Assembly (NCBI GenBank): GCA_964477085.1
Contig: CAYZDF010000034.1
Location: 1-32,292 of the forward strand
Direction: 5' to 3'
Source of the DNA: Dichloromethanomonas sp964477085
Lineage (GTDB): Bacteria; Bacillota; Desulfitobacteriia; Desulfitobacteriales; Syntrophobotulaceae
Length of the DNA stretch: 32,292 nt
Part shown: positions 1 to 8,742 of the stretch, in pieces
How positions within the stretch are numbered: position 1 is the first letter of the stretch
Layout: every line of letters begins with the position of its first letter
The notes under the pieces: model-generated
Seen by the model: the letters and a program-made list of their open reading frames with translations, nothing else
What the model was told of the DNA's origin: nothing
Databases searched by the model: none
Made by a program: the position numbers and the translations under genes

Positions 1-223
1 ATTTTGGTTCTGTAGTAGTAATCCTTTTGCCGGCGCCGCTTTGAGGAAGTTCATCCCGGGCTCTTTCCCTTTCAAAAACATTGGTAATGTTGGGCAGGAC
101 CAGAAGCTCCATAAAACGCTTAATAAATGTAGATTTTCCAGTCCTTACGGGACCCACAACACCGAAATAGATATCCCCTCCTGTCCGTTCAGCCATGTCG
201 CTGAAAATGTCATAGTTTTGCAT
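1..223 (-). CDS. spoIVA: Stage IV sporulation protein A, N-terminal part
   Basis: Partial gene: the first 74 codons are present and the rest lies off the left edge. The translation begins MQNYDIFSDMAERTGGDIYF and continues into a Walker A (P-loop) GPVRTGKST at residues 24-32, then ends in a KTITTTEPK-like stretch. This is the characteristic N terminus of SpoIVA, the ATP-hydrolysing morphogenetic protein that polymerises on the forespore outer membrane as the basement layer of the spore coat. The ATG at 221-223 is preceded by a strong AGGGAGGG ribosome site. It stands alone downstream of the gpsA terminator, as expected for a gene with its own sporulation promoter, although I could not identify a convincing sigma-E promoter. 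Its presence marks the organism as an endospore former. Confidence 0.93.
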   Translation of the reverse strand, partial: MQNYDIFSDMAERTGGDIYFGVVGPVRTGKSTFIKRFMELLVLPNITNVFERERARDELPQSGAGKRITTTEPK

Positions 224-251
224 AGAACTTTTCCCTCCCTTTTAGTGTGCT

Positions 252-266
252 GTCCTTAGTAAGGAC
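252..266. repeat. Perfect 15-bp palindrome in the spoIVA leader
   Basis: GTCCTTA-G-TAAGGAC lies 29 bp upstream of the spoIVA start codon, between any promoter and the ribosome site. It could be an operator or a small hairpin in the leader RNA. No U-run follows it in the spoIVA direction, so it is not a terminator. Confidence 0.45.
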
Positions 267-390
267 CCTCAAAATCTACCCCAAGTTGCTTCGGTTCAGA
301 AATGAATTAATAACAGGACTAGCACCTCAAGCATTATATTTATATTTATCAAAAAGTGCTTTTATGTCTAAATAATTAGGACTATTAAAT

Positions 391-417
391 AAAAAAATGA
401 CACCTTTTTAGATGTCA
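391..417 (-). terminator. Intrinsic terminator after gpsA
   Basis: On the minus strand TGACATC and GGTGTCA form a 7-bp stem (one G-U pair) around a TAAAAA loop and are followed by seven T residues. It sits about 50 bp after the gpsA stop codon and closes the der-plsY-gpsA transcription unit. Confidence 0.8.
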
Positions 418-465
418 GTGTTATAACTCTATCTTTAATATCCCAGACTCTTTATATAAACATAT

Positions 466-1476
466 TTAATAACCTAAAAAAACCATATCCTCTGCTTCGT
501 GCTTCTTTCCTCTCATCATCAGATTAACCAAGGCCTCACTGGGGGTTAAGTCTTCAAACAAAACCTTATAGGCCTGTTCAGTGATCGGCATGGAAATGTT
601 AAATTTTTGACTGAGCTCATAGCCAACCTTGGTGGATTTCACGCCTTCAACCACCATACCTACTTCCCGAAGAACTTCATCAAGCGGCTTCCCTGTTCCT
701 AAAGCACGGCCAGCCCTTAAGTTCCGGCTATGGAGGCTGGTACAGGTTACGATAAGATCACCGATTCCTGATAGTCCGGAGAAAGTCTGCGGTTGAGCAC
801 CCATGGCCACACCTAAGCGAGCCATTTCGGCGAGCCCCCTCGTGATCAAGGCTGCCTTGGTGTTATCCCTGGGATTCATCCCTTCTAAAACACCGGTGCA
901 TAGTGCAATGATGTTCTTGAGTGCTCCTCCCATCTCTACCCCGATCACATCGAGATTGGTATACACTCTGAATTTGGATGTCATGATCAAGTCCTGAACA
1001 GCTTCCGCTATGGCAATGTCTTTTGCAGCAACGACAACAGCGGTATTGACATCAAGTGCAACTTCCTCAGCATGGCTGGGACCGGATAATACCGCAATGG
1101 GGTGATCCGGCAGTTCTTGAGCCAAAACCTGTGACAATCTGAGATGTGTATTCTCTTCCAAGCCTTTAGCTGTATTGATAATAATGCACCCGGGCTTAAG
1201 GTAGGGTCTGATCAGGCGGGCACTCTCCCTGACAGCATGAGAAGGGACACTGATAAAAACGGCTTCCGCCTCAATCTCTTTCAGATCAGTGGTAGGAGCA
1301 ATTTCATTCGGTAAAAAAACGCCGGGCAGATATGGTACATTTTCTTTCTTTCTTTTCATCATTTCAATCTCATCAGAGAAGATACCGATAAGCGAAACTT
1401 TATGCCCTGCTCTTACGAGTAGAAGGGCTATTGCAGTCCCCCAACTGCCAGAACCGAATACCGCTATTTTTTTCAA
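466..1476 (-). CDS. gpsA: Glycerol-3-phosphate dehydrogenase [NAD(P)+]
   Basis: GpsA reduces dihydroxyacetone phosphate to sn-glycerol 3-phosphate, the backbone for phospholipids, in the cytoplasm. The 336-residue protein has the usual family length. The N terminus carries a Rossmann nucleotide-binding motif GSGSWGTA at about residues 8-15. Further on are the family's conserved NTAKGLE and LSGPSHAEEV stretches and the substrate-site block GVEMGGALKNIIA with its conserved lysine. The gene starts 5 bp after the plsY stop, so the enzyme making glycerol 3-phosphate is co-expressed with the acyltransferase that uses it. An intrinsic terminator follows. Confidence 0.97.
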   Translation of the reverse strand: MKKIAVFGSGSWGTAIALLLVRAGHKVSLIGIFSDEIEMMKRKKENVPYLPGVFLPNEIAPTTDLKEIEAEAVFISVPSHAVRESARLIRPYLKPGCIIINTAKGLEENTHLRLSQVLAQELPDHPIAVLSGPSHAEEVALDVNTAVVVAAKDIAIAEAVQDLIMTSKFRVYTNLDVIGVEMGGALKNIIALCTGVLEGMNPRDNTKAALITRGLAEMARLGVAMGAQPQTFSGLSGIGDLIVTCTSLHSRNLRAGRALGTGKPLDEVLREVGMVVEGVKSTKVGYELSQKFNISMPITEQAYKVLFEDLTPSEALVNLMMRGKKHEAEDMVFLGY

Positions 1477-1481
1477 TCATT

Positions 1482-2078
1482 TCACTCCCCTTTATTCTTC
1501 TGCCCGAATTTAGGTTCGGTGCCATTAAACACACGCTTAACATTGGTGATATGCCTGTATACAACCATGGAAACAGCAATTAAAGCAAAAAGTTTATAGG
1601 GGTTTGGTTCATGGAAAGCGAAAACCATAACAAGCACAGTCAAAGCTCCCAGAACGGAACCTAAGGATACGTATCGGCTGACAGCCACAGTAAGAATGAA
1701 TACAACAATACTGATCAACATCACTTCAGGGATAAGAACGGAAATAATCCCAAAGCCACTCGCTACACCTTTTCCACTTGGCTTAAAACCGAAAAAAGGA
1801 TTCCAGCTGTGTCCGAGCATCGCCAGTAGTCCACCTGCCACTCCTCCCCACGGTTCAAACCAGACTAAGCATAGAAAGGCAGCCGCACCACCTTTAATGG
1901 CATCACAGACTAAAACACCAATACCCCATTTTTTGCCCAAAAGGCGGTAGGCATTGGTTGCTCCCATATTTCCGCTTCCATGTTCTCGGATATCGACTCC
2001 TTTGATCTTCCCTGCTAGATAGGCAAAGGGAATGCTTCCGAATAAATAGGCCACCAAAAAAACCAGATACGATGACAT
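1482..2078 (-). CDS. plsY: Glycerol-3-phosphate acyltransferase PlsY
   Basis: PlsY is the integral-membrane enzyme that transfers an acyl group from acyl-phosphate to glycerol 3-phosphate, making lysophosphatidic acid, the first committed step of phospholipid synthesis in most Gram-positive bacteria. The 198-residue protein is hydrophobic with several membrane segments. It shows the family motifs: GSGNMGATNAYRLLG near residue 35, GHSWNPFFGFKPSGKGVA near residue 90, and a C-terminal YRHITNVKR block. It lies 6 bp after der and 5 bp before gpsA, so the three are very probably one transcript. Confidence 0.96.
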   Translation of the reverse strand: MSSYLVFLVAYLFGSIPFAYLAGKIKGVDIREHGSGNMGATNAYRLLGKKWGIGVLVCDAIKGGAAAFLCLVWFEPWGGVAGGLLAMLGHSWNPFFGFKPSGKGVASGFGIISVLIPEVMLISIVVFILTVAVSRYVSLGSVLGALTVLVMVFAFHEPNPYKLFALIAVSMVVYRHITNVKRVFNGTEPKFGQKNKGE

Positions 2079-2084
2079 CCTTAA

Positions 2085-3410
2085 TCATTCCTCATCTCTT
2101 TTTCTCATTATTATTCTAATCGGTGATCCTTCGAAGCCAAAATTCTTTCTGAGCTGGTTCTCCAAATAGCGTCTATAGGAAAAATGCATTAATTCAGGAT
2201 CGTTAACAAAGAAAATAAACGTGGGTGGTTGAACACTCTGCTGGGTTGCAAAAAGGATCTTGAGACGTCTTCCTTTATCTGAAGGGGGCGGATTAAGATG
2301 AACCCATTCCCGCAGTATACTATTAAGTGTACTAGTCAAAATACGTCTGCTGGTCTGTTCTGACACGAATTCCACTAGTTCCATAATTTTATTGATTCGC
2401 TGTCCCGTTTTAGCAGAAACAAACTGGGTGGGGGCATAACCCACAAAAGCCAATTCTTCTCGGAGCTCTTTTTCATATTTGTTTAAGGTCTTATCATCTT
2501 TTTCGATAAGGTCCCACTTGTTGATGATCAGAATGAGTCCTTTCCCCTGTTCATGTGCGTAGCCGACAATACGTTTGTCCTGATCGGTGACACCCTCCGT
2601 TGAATCGATCACCATCAGGACAACGTCAGCCCGATCTACAGCTCGGAAGGAACGGATAACGCTGTAGTTCTCCGTTACCTCTGCAATTTTCTTCTTCCTT
2701 CTGATACCTGCGGTATCAATCAGGACATAATTTCTCTCCTCACATGTAAAAGGTGTATCGATAGCGTCTCTGGTCGTTCCAGGTATATCACTGACGATAA
2801 CCCTTTCCTCACCCAAAAGCATATTTACGATCGAAGACTTACCGACGTTAGGTCTGCCAATTACGGCGATTTTAATAACATCAGGATCATAGTCTTCTTC
2901 TGTCTCTTCGGGAAACTGCGAGATGATGGTATCCAGAAGATCACCAATATTCATGCCATGAACAGCAGATACCGGTATAGCATCACCGAATCCCAAAGCC
3001 AGGTACTCATGCGCTTCGGATTCAAAACGTTCGAAATTCTCGACTTTATTGGCAACAAGAAGGACTGGTTTTCCTGACCTTCTCAGGTATTTGGCGATTT
3101 GTTCATCATCAGGGGTAGCCTTTGTTTTACCATCAACCATAAAAAGAACGACATCGGCTTCATCAACTGCGATCTCCGCTTGCTGTTTCATCTTAGAAGA
3201 AAGCGGAGTTGTCTCATCTTTAAACTCTATTCCTCCCGTATCAATCAAGGTAAATTTTCTGCCCAGCCATTCCGAATCAAAGTATAATCTATCTCTTGTT
3301 ACTCCAGGCGTATTTTCAACAATCGCAACCATCCCTCCGACAACCCTGTTAAACAGGGTCGATTTTCCGACATTGGGACGGCCAACGATAGCAACTATAG
3401 GCTTACTCAA
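2085..3410 (-). CDS. der: Ribosome-assembly GTPase Der (EngA)
   Basis: Der is an essential tandem GTPase that acts in maturation of the 50S ribosomal subunit. The 441-residue protein has two complete G domains. Domain 1 has P-loop GRPNVGKST at residues 10-18, DTGGIE (G3) and NKVE (G4, where NKxD is usual). Domain 2 has a second GRPNVGKSS near residue 185, DTAGIRRKKK and NKWD. A KH-like C-terminal domain ends in GSPIRIIMRKRDEE. Its start overlaps the end of the upstream DUF512 gene by 8 bp, which suggests translational coupling, and plsY follows after 6 bp. Confidence 0.97.
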   Translation of the reverse strand: MSKPIVAIVGRPNVGKSTLFNRVVGGMVAIVENTPGVTRDRLYFDSEWLGRKFTLIDTGGIEFKDETTPLSSKMKQQAEIAVDEADVVLFMVDGKTKATPDDEQIAKYLRRSGKPVLLVANKVENFERFESEAHEYLALGFGDAIPVSAVHGMNIGDLLDTIISQFPEETEEDYDPDVIKIAVIGRPNVGKSSIVNMLLGEERVIVSDIPGTTRDAIDTPFTCEERNYVLIDTAGIRRKKKIAEVTENYSVIRSFRAVDRADVVLMVIDSTEGVTDQDKRIVGYAHEQGKGLILIINKWDLIEKDDKTLNKYEKELREELAFVGYAPTQFVSAKTGQRINKIMELVEFVSEQTSRRILTSTLNSILREWVHLNPPPSDKGRRLKILFATQQSVQPPTFIFFVNDPELMHFSYRRYLENQLRKNFGFEGSPIRIIMRKRDEE

Positions 3411-4752
3411 TTTCCTGCACCTCCAATTCTCTCCCTATAACACCTTCCAAGAACGCTTTTCCCTTATTCTCGATCACGACTGCTTTGCCGTTGACTTTTT
3501 TTTCAAGCCAATCAATACCATATCCATCTAAAAAGATATCTTCATCCGCTTTTAGCATAACCCTGGGAATCAAAAAATACTCTCCTCTGAGATCACCTAA
3601 TTGGGCTGCAATATCCTGAGCGGTTAATAGTCCGGCAACTGTCACGGTACTGCCAAAGAAATCGTTGATAATCCTGTGAACTGTGATCTTTAAACCTTCT
3701 ATCGCACTCAGTTTATCAGCCCAGGATCGAAAATATTCTGCAGCTGATGCCCCTGTCACGATGTGAACATCCCTTGCTTTAATCTTCTCAGGGAGAAGAG
3801 GGAGATATGGGCTTATCTCTGCATTCATCTTAGCTGCCATACCGATTCCATTTTCGATCTGGGGGAAATAATCGTATTCAGCAGCTAGAGGAAAGTCCTG
3901 TCCGGCAAGGACATAAAACTCATCTGAAAAATAGACCAGGTTTTTACCGTAGCAATCCCTGAATATGTGTTGTTTATGATGACCTCGGTACAGAATTTCT
4001 TTAGCATTCTGGGGCTGGACGGTCTTAAGCCGTGTAAGTTTGTCGCGATGTTTGGTTATGCCCACCGGTACAACGCCAATAGACTGAACAGCCGGATAAA
4101 AAGAAGCCAGATTCTCGATGGACTCCCATAATATTTCGCCATCGTTGTATCCCGGTACCAAGACGATTTGCGTGTGCAGGGTTAACCCTGCTTCAGCAAG
4201 CAATTTGAGTTGATCAGGCAATTCTCCTGCTTTCGGATTTCCCATCAGCCTCTGGCGGGCTGCAGGATCCCAGGCGTGAACCGAGATGTACAGAGGACTC
4301 AGGTGTAAGTCGATTATCCTGTTGAAATCAGCCTGGGACAGATTTGATAACGTGATATAGCTACCTTGAGTCACTGAAAGTCGATAATCATCATCCCGAT
4401 CGTAGAGTGATTTTCTCATTCCGGAAGGCATCTGTTGAACAAAACAGAATACACAATTGTTATGACACCGTTTAAGACCCTTTACGCTAAGGGAATGAAC
4501 TTCGATTCCCAGAAATTCTCCCGGTTCCTTCTCGATATCCAATTCCCAGATTTCCTCATTTATTTTTTCAATTAAGAGTGTAAAAGCATCGTCAGAGGTA
4601 TAATACTGGAGATCCAGAACATCATCAATTCTTTTATCATTAACCTGAAGGATAACGTCTCCCTGTTCTATTTCCATTTCCGAGGCAATACTGCCGCTAA
4701 GGACTTTCGTCACGATTAAACCTTTGGACAAGATTTTACCATCCCTTAACAT
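3403..4752 (-). CDS. DUF512 family protein (PDZ plus radical-SAM-like Fe-S domain)
   Basis: This 449-residue protein belongs to the DUF512 family found beside der in many clostridia; its biochemical role is not established. An N-terminal PDZ-like segment (about residues 10-65) is followed by C96-x3-C100-x2-C103, the spacing of a radical-SAM [4Fe-4S] site, in the context KRCHNNCVFCFVQQMP. The middle holds TIM-barrel-like text such as ISVHAWDPAARQRLMGN, which resembles radical-SAM enzymes. A DUF512 region forms the C-terminal half. The ATG at 4752 has a poor ribosome site. A TTG at residue 8 has AAGGGATGG before it and is a reasonable alternative start. It overlaps der by 8 bp. Confidence 0.85.
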   Translation of the reverse strand: MLRDGKILSKGLIVTKVLSGSIASEMEIEQGDVILQVNDKRIDDVLDLQYYTSDDAFTLLIEKINEEIWELDIEKEPGEFLGIEVHSLSVKGLKRCHNNCVFCFVQQMPSGMRKSLYDRDDDYRLSVTQGSYITLSNLSQADFNRIIDLHLSPLYISVHAWDPAARQRLMGNPKAGELPDQLKLLAEAGLTLHTQIVLVPGYNDGEILWESIENLASFYPAVQSIGVVPVGITKHRDKLTRLKTVQPQNAKEILYRGHHKQHIFRDCYGKNLVYFSDEFYVLAGQDFPLAAEYDYFPQIENGIGMAAKMNAEISPYLPLLPEKIKARDVHIVTGASAAEYFRSWADKLSAIEGLKITVHRIINDFFGSTVTVAGLLTAQDIAAQLGDLRGEYFLIPRVMLKADEDIFLDGYGIDWLEKKVNGKAVVIENKGKAFLEGVIGRELEVQEIE

Positions 4753-4787
4753 TAATTCTATTCATCATTATTACCTTTATTTCCAGA

Positions 4788-5897
4788 TCATACTCTTTTT
4801 TCATTCAGGCAGTAGCGTGATATGTTCAGTAATATTCCAATTTCAAACATCGTAATCAGCAAGGAACTTCCCCCATAAGATATTAAAGGAAGCGTTATAC
4901 CTGTAACAGGGAATAAACCTGTTACCACGCAGATATTCACCGTTGTCTGAATCGCTAAAATAGATGTTATACCAAAACCAAGTAATCGACCAAAGCGGTC
5001 CGGGCACTGTCTGGAGATCATATACCCTCTTGTGACTAAAATAATAAAACAAACGAGAACAAAGGATGTACCAAAAAAGCCGAATTCCTCACCGATAACC
5101 GCAAAAATAGTATCTGTATAATTCTCTGGCAAATTAGCGTTCTGGGTACTTCGACCAATACCGATTCCAAACAATCCACCCGTTCCAAAGGCGATCTGGG
5201 CATTAACAATCTGGTATCCATGAGTAGACGCATATTTCCAGGGATAAAGCCAGCCTAATATTCGATTCCATTGGTACTCAGTCCCTTTGATTAAATAATA
5301 ACCGGGAATCCCCACAAGAGGAATGGCTGCCAGGAAATACGCTGTCGATAGTTCGGTCATGAACAGCATCGCAGCACACGCAAGCATCATGACGATGGTC
5401 GTGCCGAGATCGGGTTGTTTGTACACTAGAAATAGGATTACCCCCATGACTATAACAGGTAAAAAGACATCGGTTATTTTTTTAACAGGATAACGATTGA
5501 GGATGTATGCTAAGAAAAGCACTAGTGCCAGTTTGGCTACTTCAGACGGTTGAATAGATACTCCCGCAATAATGAGCCAACGTGCTGAACCATTCATTGT
5601 TTTAGCTAGATCACTGAATTCGACGAGCAGCAATAAAATAATGGAAACGAGTATCCCGATACCGGAGAACTTTTTCCAGTGCTTATAGGGAATGATAAGA
5701 GCCATAAACCCTGCCAGGAGTCCTAAACAAGCCCATCTCAGCTGCTTAAAGAAAAGGGCATAGGAATTATCAGTTTCTTTAAAAGCAAACAGTGAACTGG
5801 CACTTAAAACCATGATCAGCCCAATCCCCAGTAGAATAATTGTAACAAACAAGAGAACAAAATCTGGTTTCTTTGGTTTTATTTTAGATACCGCCAT
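4788..5897 (-). CDS. FtsW/RodA/SpoVE (SEDS) peptidoglycan glycosyltransferase
   Basis: SEDS-family proteins polymerise lipid II into glycan strands in the cytoplasmic membrane, for elongation (RodA), division (FtsW) or spore cortex (SpoVE). The 369-residue protein has about ten membrane segments. Recognisable motifs are GLIMVLSASS near the N terminus, SIQPSEVAKLALVLFLA near residue 120, KQPDLGTT, the extracellular loop GRSTQNANLPENYTDTIFAVIGEEFGF, and C-terminal TLPLISYGGSSL. The loop form PENYTDTIFAVIGEE does not decide between RodA and FtsW/SpoVE. No partner class B penicillin-binding protein gene is nearby, so I give no symbol. It starts 109 bp after ispH-rpsA. Confidence 0.92.
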   Translation of the reverse strand: MAVSKIKPKKPDFVLLFVTIILLGIGLIMVLSASSLFAFKETDNSYALFFKQLRWACLGLLAGFMALIIPYKHWKKFSGIGILVSIILLLLVEFSDLAKTMNGSARWLIIAGVSIQPSEVAKLALVLFLAYILNRYPVKKITDVFLPVIVMGVILFLVYKQPDLGTTIVMMLACAAMLFMTELSTAYFLAAIPLVGIPGYYLIKGTEYQWNRILGWLYPWKYASTHGYQIVNAQIAFGTGGLFGIGIGRSTQNANLPENYTDTIFAVIGEEFGFFGTSFVLVCFIILVTRGYMISRQCPDRFGRLLGFGITSILAIQTTVNICVVTGLFPVTGITLPLISYGGSSLLITMFEIGILLNISRYCLNEKRV

Positions 5898-6006
5898 AGA
5901 TTAGCCTCCTGCTTATCAGTCATCAGAAAATGTCTTGAAGCGAAATGACTTCTGGCTGCAAAAAGCAATAAGTCATATACATTCAGAATTGGCAAAGTGT
6001 GAACAA

Positions 6007-8061
6007 CTACTCTTCACTGCTTTCCTGAATATCACCTAAAGCATCACCGATGGTTACATCCTGAACTTCCTCTTGATTACTCAGAGCTTGTTGGTCTTCG
6101 GCTTTCTGCGAATCAGCCATGAGTTCTCTGATGCTCAAACTGATTCTTTTGTCTTCGGGTTTACACTCGATAACCTTAGCCTTTACTATCTGGCCCACTT
6201 TAACGACATCATCCACTTTATTTACTCTGCTGTCAGATAGCTGGGAGATATGAATCAGGGCATCAACACCATCTTCAATTTGGACAAAAGCACCAAAGGC
6301 AGCTAACCTCACCACTTTTCCTTCGACGATGGAGCTGACAGGATAATTTTCAGCGATTACTGACCACGGATTGACTTTTAGCTGTTTAAGACCTAAAGAG
6401 ATGCGACCTTTATTCTTGTCAATGGAAAGAACCTGAACTTCGACTTCATCATCAACACTAACAATTTCTGATGGGTTATTGACCCTGGAAAATGCCATGT
6501 CAGAAACATGTAACAATCCATCGATGCCACCGAGATCAACAAAAGCACCAAAGTTGGTAAGGCGACGAACCACACCTTTTACGACATCGCCTTCTTTCAG
6601 GCTTTCCAGCAGCTTCTCACGTTTACCGATTTGTTCTTCAGCCAGGATAGCCTTCTGAGACAGAACAAGCTTTTTCTTGGCTGGATCGTATTCAATGACT
6701 CTGAGTCTCAGTGTTATACCTACATATTTATTAAGATCATCGACAAAACCCATCTCAATCTGGGAAGCAGGAACAAAACCTCTCATACCTAGATCAACCA
6801 GCAATCCGCCTTTGATGGCTTCTGTCACTCTAGCTTGAACCTCTTCTTTGGTCTCAGCAATTTTTGCAATGCGTTCTCTGGCTTCATTTTCCACCACACG
6901 TTTTCGGGAAAGAACGGTATATCCTTCCTTATTCTCCACCTTCGTAACCATAGCGGTAACAGTGTCGCCAACCTTAAGGACATCATTAATATCTAAAACC
7001 TTTGTAGCTGCAACTTCTTCTATAGGAATAACACCTTCAGATTTCCAGGCGATATCTACAAAGACTTCTTCATTCGTAATCTTGACTACTGTGCCTTTAA
7101 CGATAGCTCCGCCATATATCTTCGGTAGTTCATCAGCAAAACTATCCATCGTATCTGCATCTTCACTATTGACATTAGCATTTGGTTCATCAACTACTGT
7201 GATTACCTCTTCATCTGAAGCCCCATTCATTTTGTCCATCATTTCTGACATTTTACTGTAAACCTCCTCGATAATCCAATCTGGCGTCGAAGCACCGGCC
7301 GTCAGACCGACACTTTTTGCATCCTTAAACCAGATCTCATTTATTTCATCCGCAGTTTCAACCAAATATGTTTTTGTTTTTTTATTGCAAATCGACCCGA
7401 GTTTCCGTGTGTTGGAACTACTTCTTCCTCCAGCTACGATCATGACGTCCACTTTTGCCGACAGTTCGCAGGCAGATGCTTGTCTTTCTTCAGTTGCACT
7501 GCAAATGGTATGGTGAACGATGAGTTTTGGGGTATGTTTCTTGAGTTCCTCAGTGATAACAGAAAAATTATTCTTTGGTTGGGTTGTCTGAGCTAAAACG
7601 GCGATACTGGGATAGTTAGGAATTACTTTTGCTTCATCTAACGTCTCTATCGCTCTCGCATTTTCACCTGCCCAGCCTAATATCCCTATGACTTCAGGAT
7701 GAGTTCGGTCACCCACAACCACCACAAAACTATCTTTTGATGATTTGGCAGCCAGCCTTTGAGCCTTTTGCACATAGGGGCATGTGGCATCAATTATCCC
7801 GATGCCTTTTTTTTCTGCTTCCGAATAGATCCACGGAGGTACACCGTGTGATCGGATGACAAGTTGTTGTCCTTCCTCGACCTCTCCTATCGTATTAACT
7901 TCTTTAATTCCCTTATCTTTAAGATAATCAACAACCTGTTGATTATGTATGAGCGGTCCTAATGATGCAGTATTCCCTCTGAGTGCGGCTCTTTCAGCCA
8001 TTTCTATAGCTCTTTTCACCCCGAAACAAAATCCTGCTTTTTCCGCCCTTATTATACTCAA
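6007..8061 (-). CDS. ispH: IspH - ribosomal protein S1 fusion
   Basis: A 684-residue fusion. Residues 1-280 are IspH, the [4Fe-4S] reductase that makes IPP and DMAPP in the last step of the MEP isoprenoid pathway. Its three cluster cysteines are C12, C94 (DATCPYV) and C187 (ICSATEERQ), and GLTAGAS follows. After an acidic linker (about 281-312) come four S1 RNA-binding domains at about 317-387, 404-472, 490-560 and 577-646, as in short ribosomal protein S1. I chose the TTG at 8059-8061: AAAGGAGGG lies 10 nt upstream, and this start puts the first cysteine at residue 12, as in E. coli IspH. A start at 8112 would run through the ribosome site. The fusion is known in clostridia and Desulfitobacterium relatives; why the two are joined is unknown. 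Confidence 0.95.
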   Translation of the reverse strand: MSIIRAEKAGFCFGVKRAIEMAERAALRGNTASLGPLIHNQQVVDYLKDKGIKEVNTIGEVEEGQQLVIRSHGVPPWIYSEAEKKGIGIIDATCPYVQKAQRLAAKSSKDSFVVVVGDRTHPEVIGILGWAGENARAIETLDEAKVIPNYPSIAVLAQTTQPKNNFSVITEELKKHTPKLIVHHTICSATEERQASACELSAKVDVMIVAGGRSSSNTRKLGSICNKKTKTYLVETADEINEIWFKDAKSVGLTAGASTPDWIIEEVYSKMSEMMDKMNGASDEEVITVVDEPNANVNSEDADTMDSFADELPKIYGGAIVKGTVVKITNEEVFVDIAWKSEGVIPIEEVAATKVLDINDVLKVGDTVTAMVTKVENKEGYTVLSRKRVVENEARERIAKIAETKEEVQARVTEAIKGGLLVDLGMRGFVPASQIEMGFVDDLNKYVGITLRLRVIEYDPAKKKLVLSQKAILAEEQIGKREKLLESLKEGDVVKGVVRRLTNFGAFVDLGGIDGLLHVSDMAFSRVNNPSEIVSVDDEVEVQVLSIDKNKGRISLGLKQLKVNPWSVIAENYPVSSIVEGKVVRLAAFGAFVQIEDGVDALIHISQLSDSRVNKVDDVVKVGQIVKAKVIECKPEDKRISLSIRELMADSQKAEDQQALSNQEEVQDVTIGDALGDIQESSEE

Positions 8062-8156
8062 TAATAACTGCCCTCCTTTTTGCGCATAACAGTTAATTTC
8101 GCTAGGAAACACAAAAATCCTGCTTATTTATAGGTTTTTTGAACTTTGGCACATTA

Positions 8157-8741
8157 TTACATTTGATCGACAACACTCATGATTTCATTCGCTAACCAGG
8201 CTCTGCGATCTGTTACATCCTGGGGAATGGTAATTTGTTCTACATAGACAGGCTTTCCTATTATTATACCTATGTTGCCCCTTTTTTGACTAAGTAGTCC
8301 TCTTGAGCCATAGACTTTAACAGGCAGAATCGGTGCTTTGCTTTTTTCCATGATCAGGGCAATTCCTGACATCGCTTCCTGAATTTCACCCGATTTAGAT
8401 CTGGTTCCTTCCGGGAAGATCCCAAGAACGTTGCCATCCTTTAAGACTCCGATCGATTTTCGAATAGCACTGATATCACCTCGACCGCGCTTGACGGGGA
8501 AGGCTCCAAGGTGTGGCACGATCTTCCCCAATAGGGGATGTTCAAATAATTCTTCTTTAGCCATGAAGAAGATGGGCCTGGGTAATGTACATCCTACGAT
8601 GATCGGATCCCACAGGCTGATGTGGTTACTGGCAATAATGACTGGTCCAGCGGGCGGAAGATTCTCCAACCCCTGAATCTTATAACCTTTTATCTTTAAT
8701 AGAATAGAAAGAAGTCTTTTGGCAAGCGCGTAGAATTTCAC
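8157..8741 (-). CDS. plsC: 1-acyl-sn-glycerol-3-phosphate acyltransferase
   Basis: PlsC adds the second acyl chain to lysophosphatidic acid, giving phosphatidic acid at the membrane. The 194-residue protein is compact for the family. It has the catalytic HX4D motif NHISLWD near residue 40, FMAKEELF, the glycerol-phosphate binding motif FPEGTRS near residue 110, and PVKVYG. The start is GTG at 8739-8741, one base after the cmk stop codon, with the GGGAGG ribosome site inside the end of cmk. Translation is therefore probably coupled to cmk. Together with plsY and gpsA it completes the route to phosphatidic acid within the window. Confidence 0.93.
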   Translation of the reverse strand: MKFYALAKRLLSILLKIKGYKIQGLENLPPAGPVIIASNHISLWDPIIVGCTLPRPIFFMAKEELFEHPLLGKIVPHLGAFPVKRGRGDISAIRKSIGVLKDGNVLGIFPEGTRSKSGEIQEAMSGIALIMEKSKAPILPVKVYGSRGLLSQKRGNIGIIIGKPVYVEQITIPQDVTDRRAWLANEIMSVVDQM

Positions 8742-8742
8742 A

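Noticed and set aside
41..259. Plus-strand open frame of 72 codons at the left edge
   Set aside because: It is antisense to the clearly recognisable spoIVA start.
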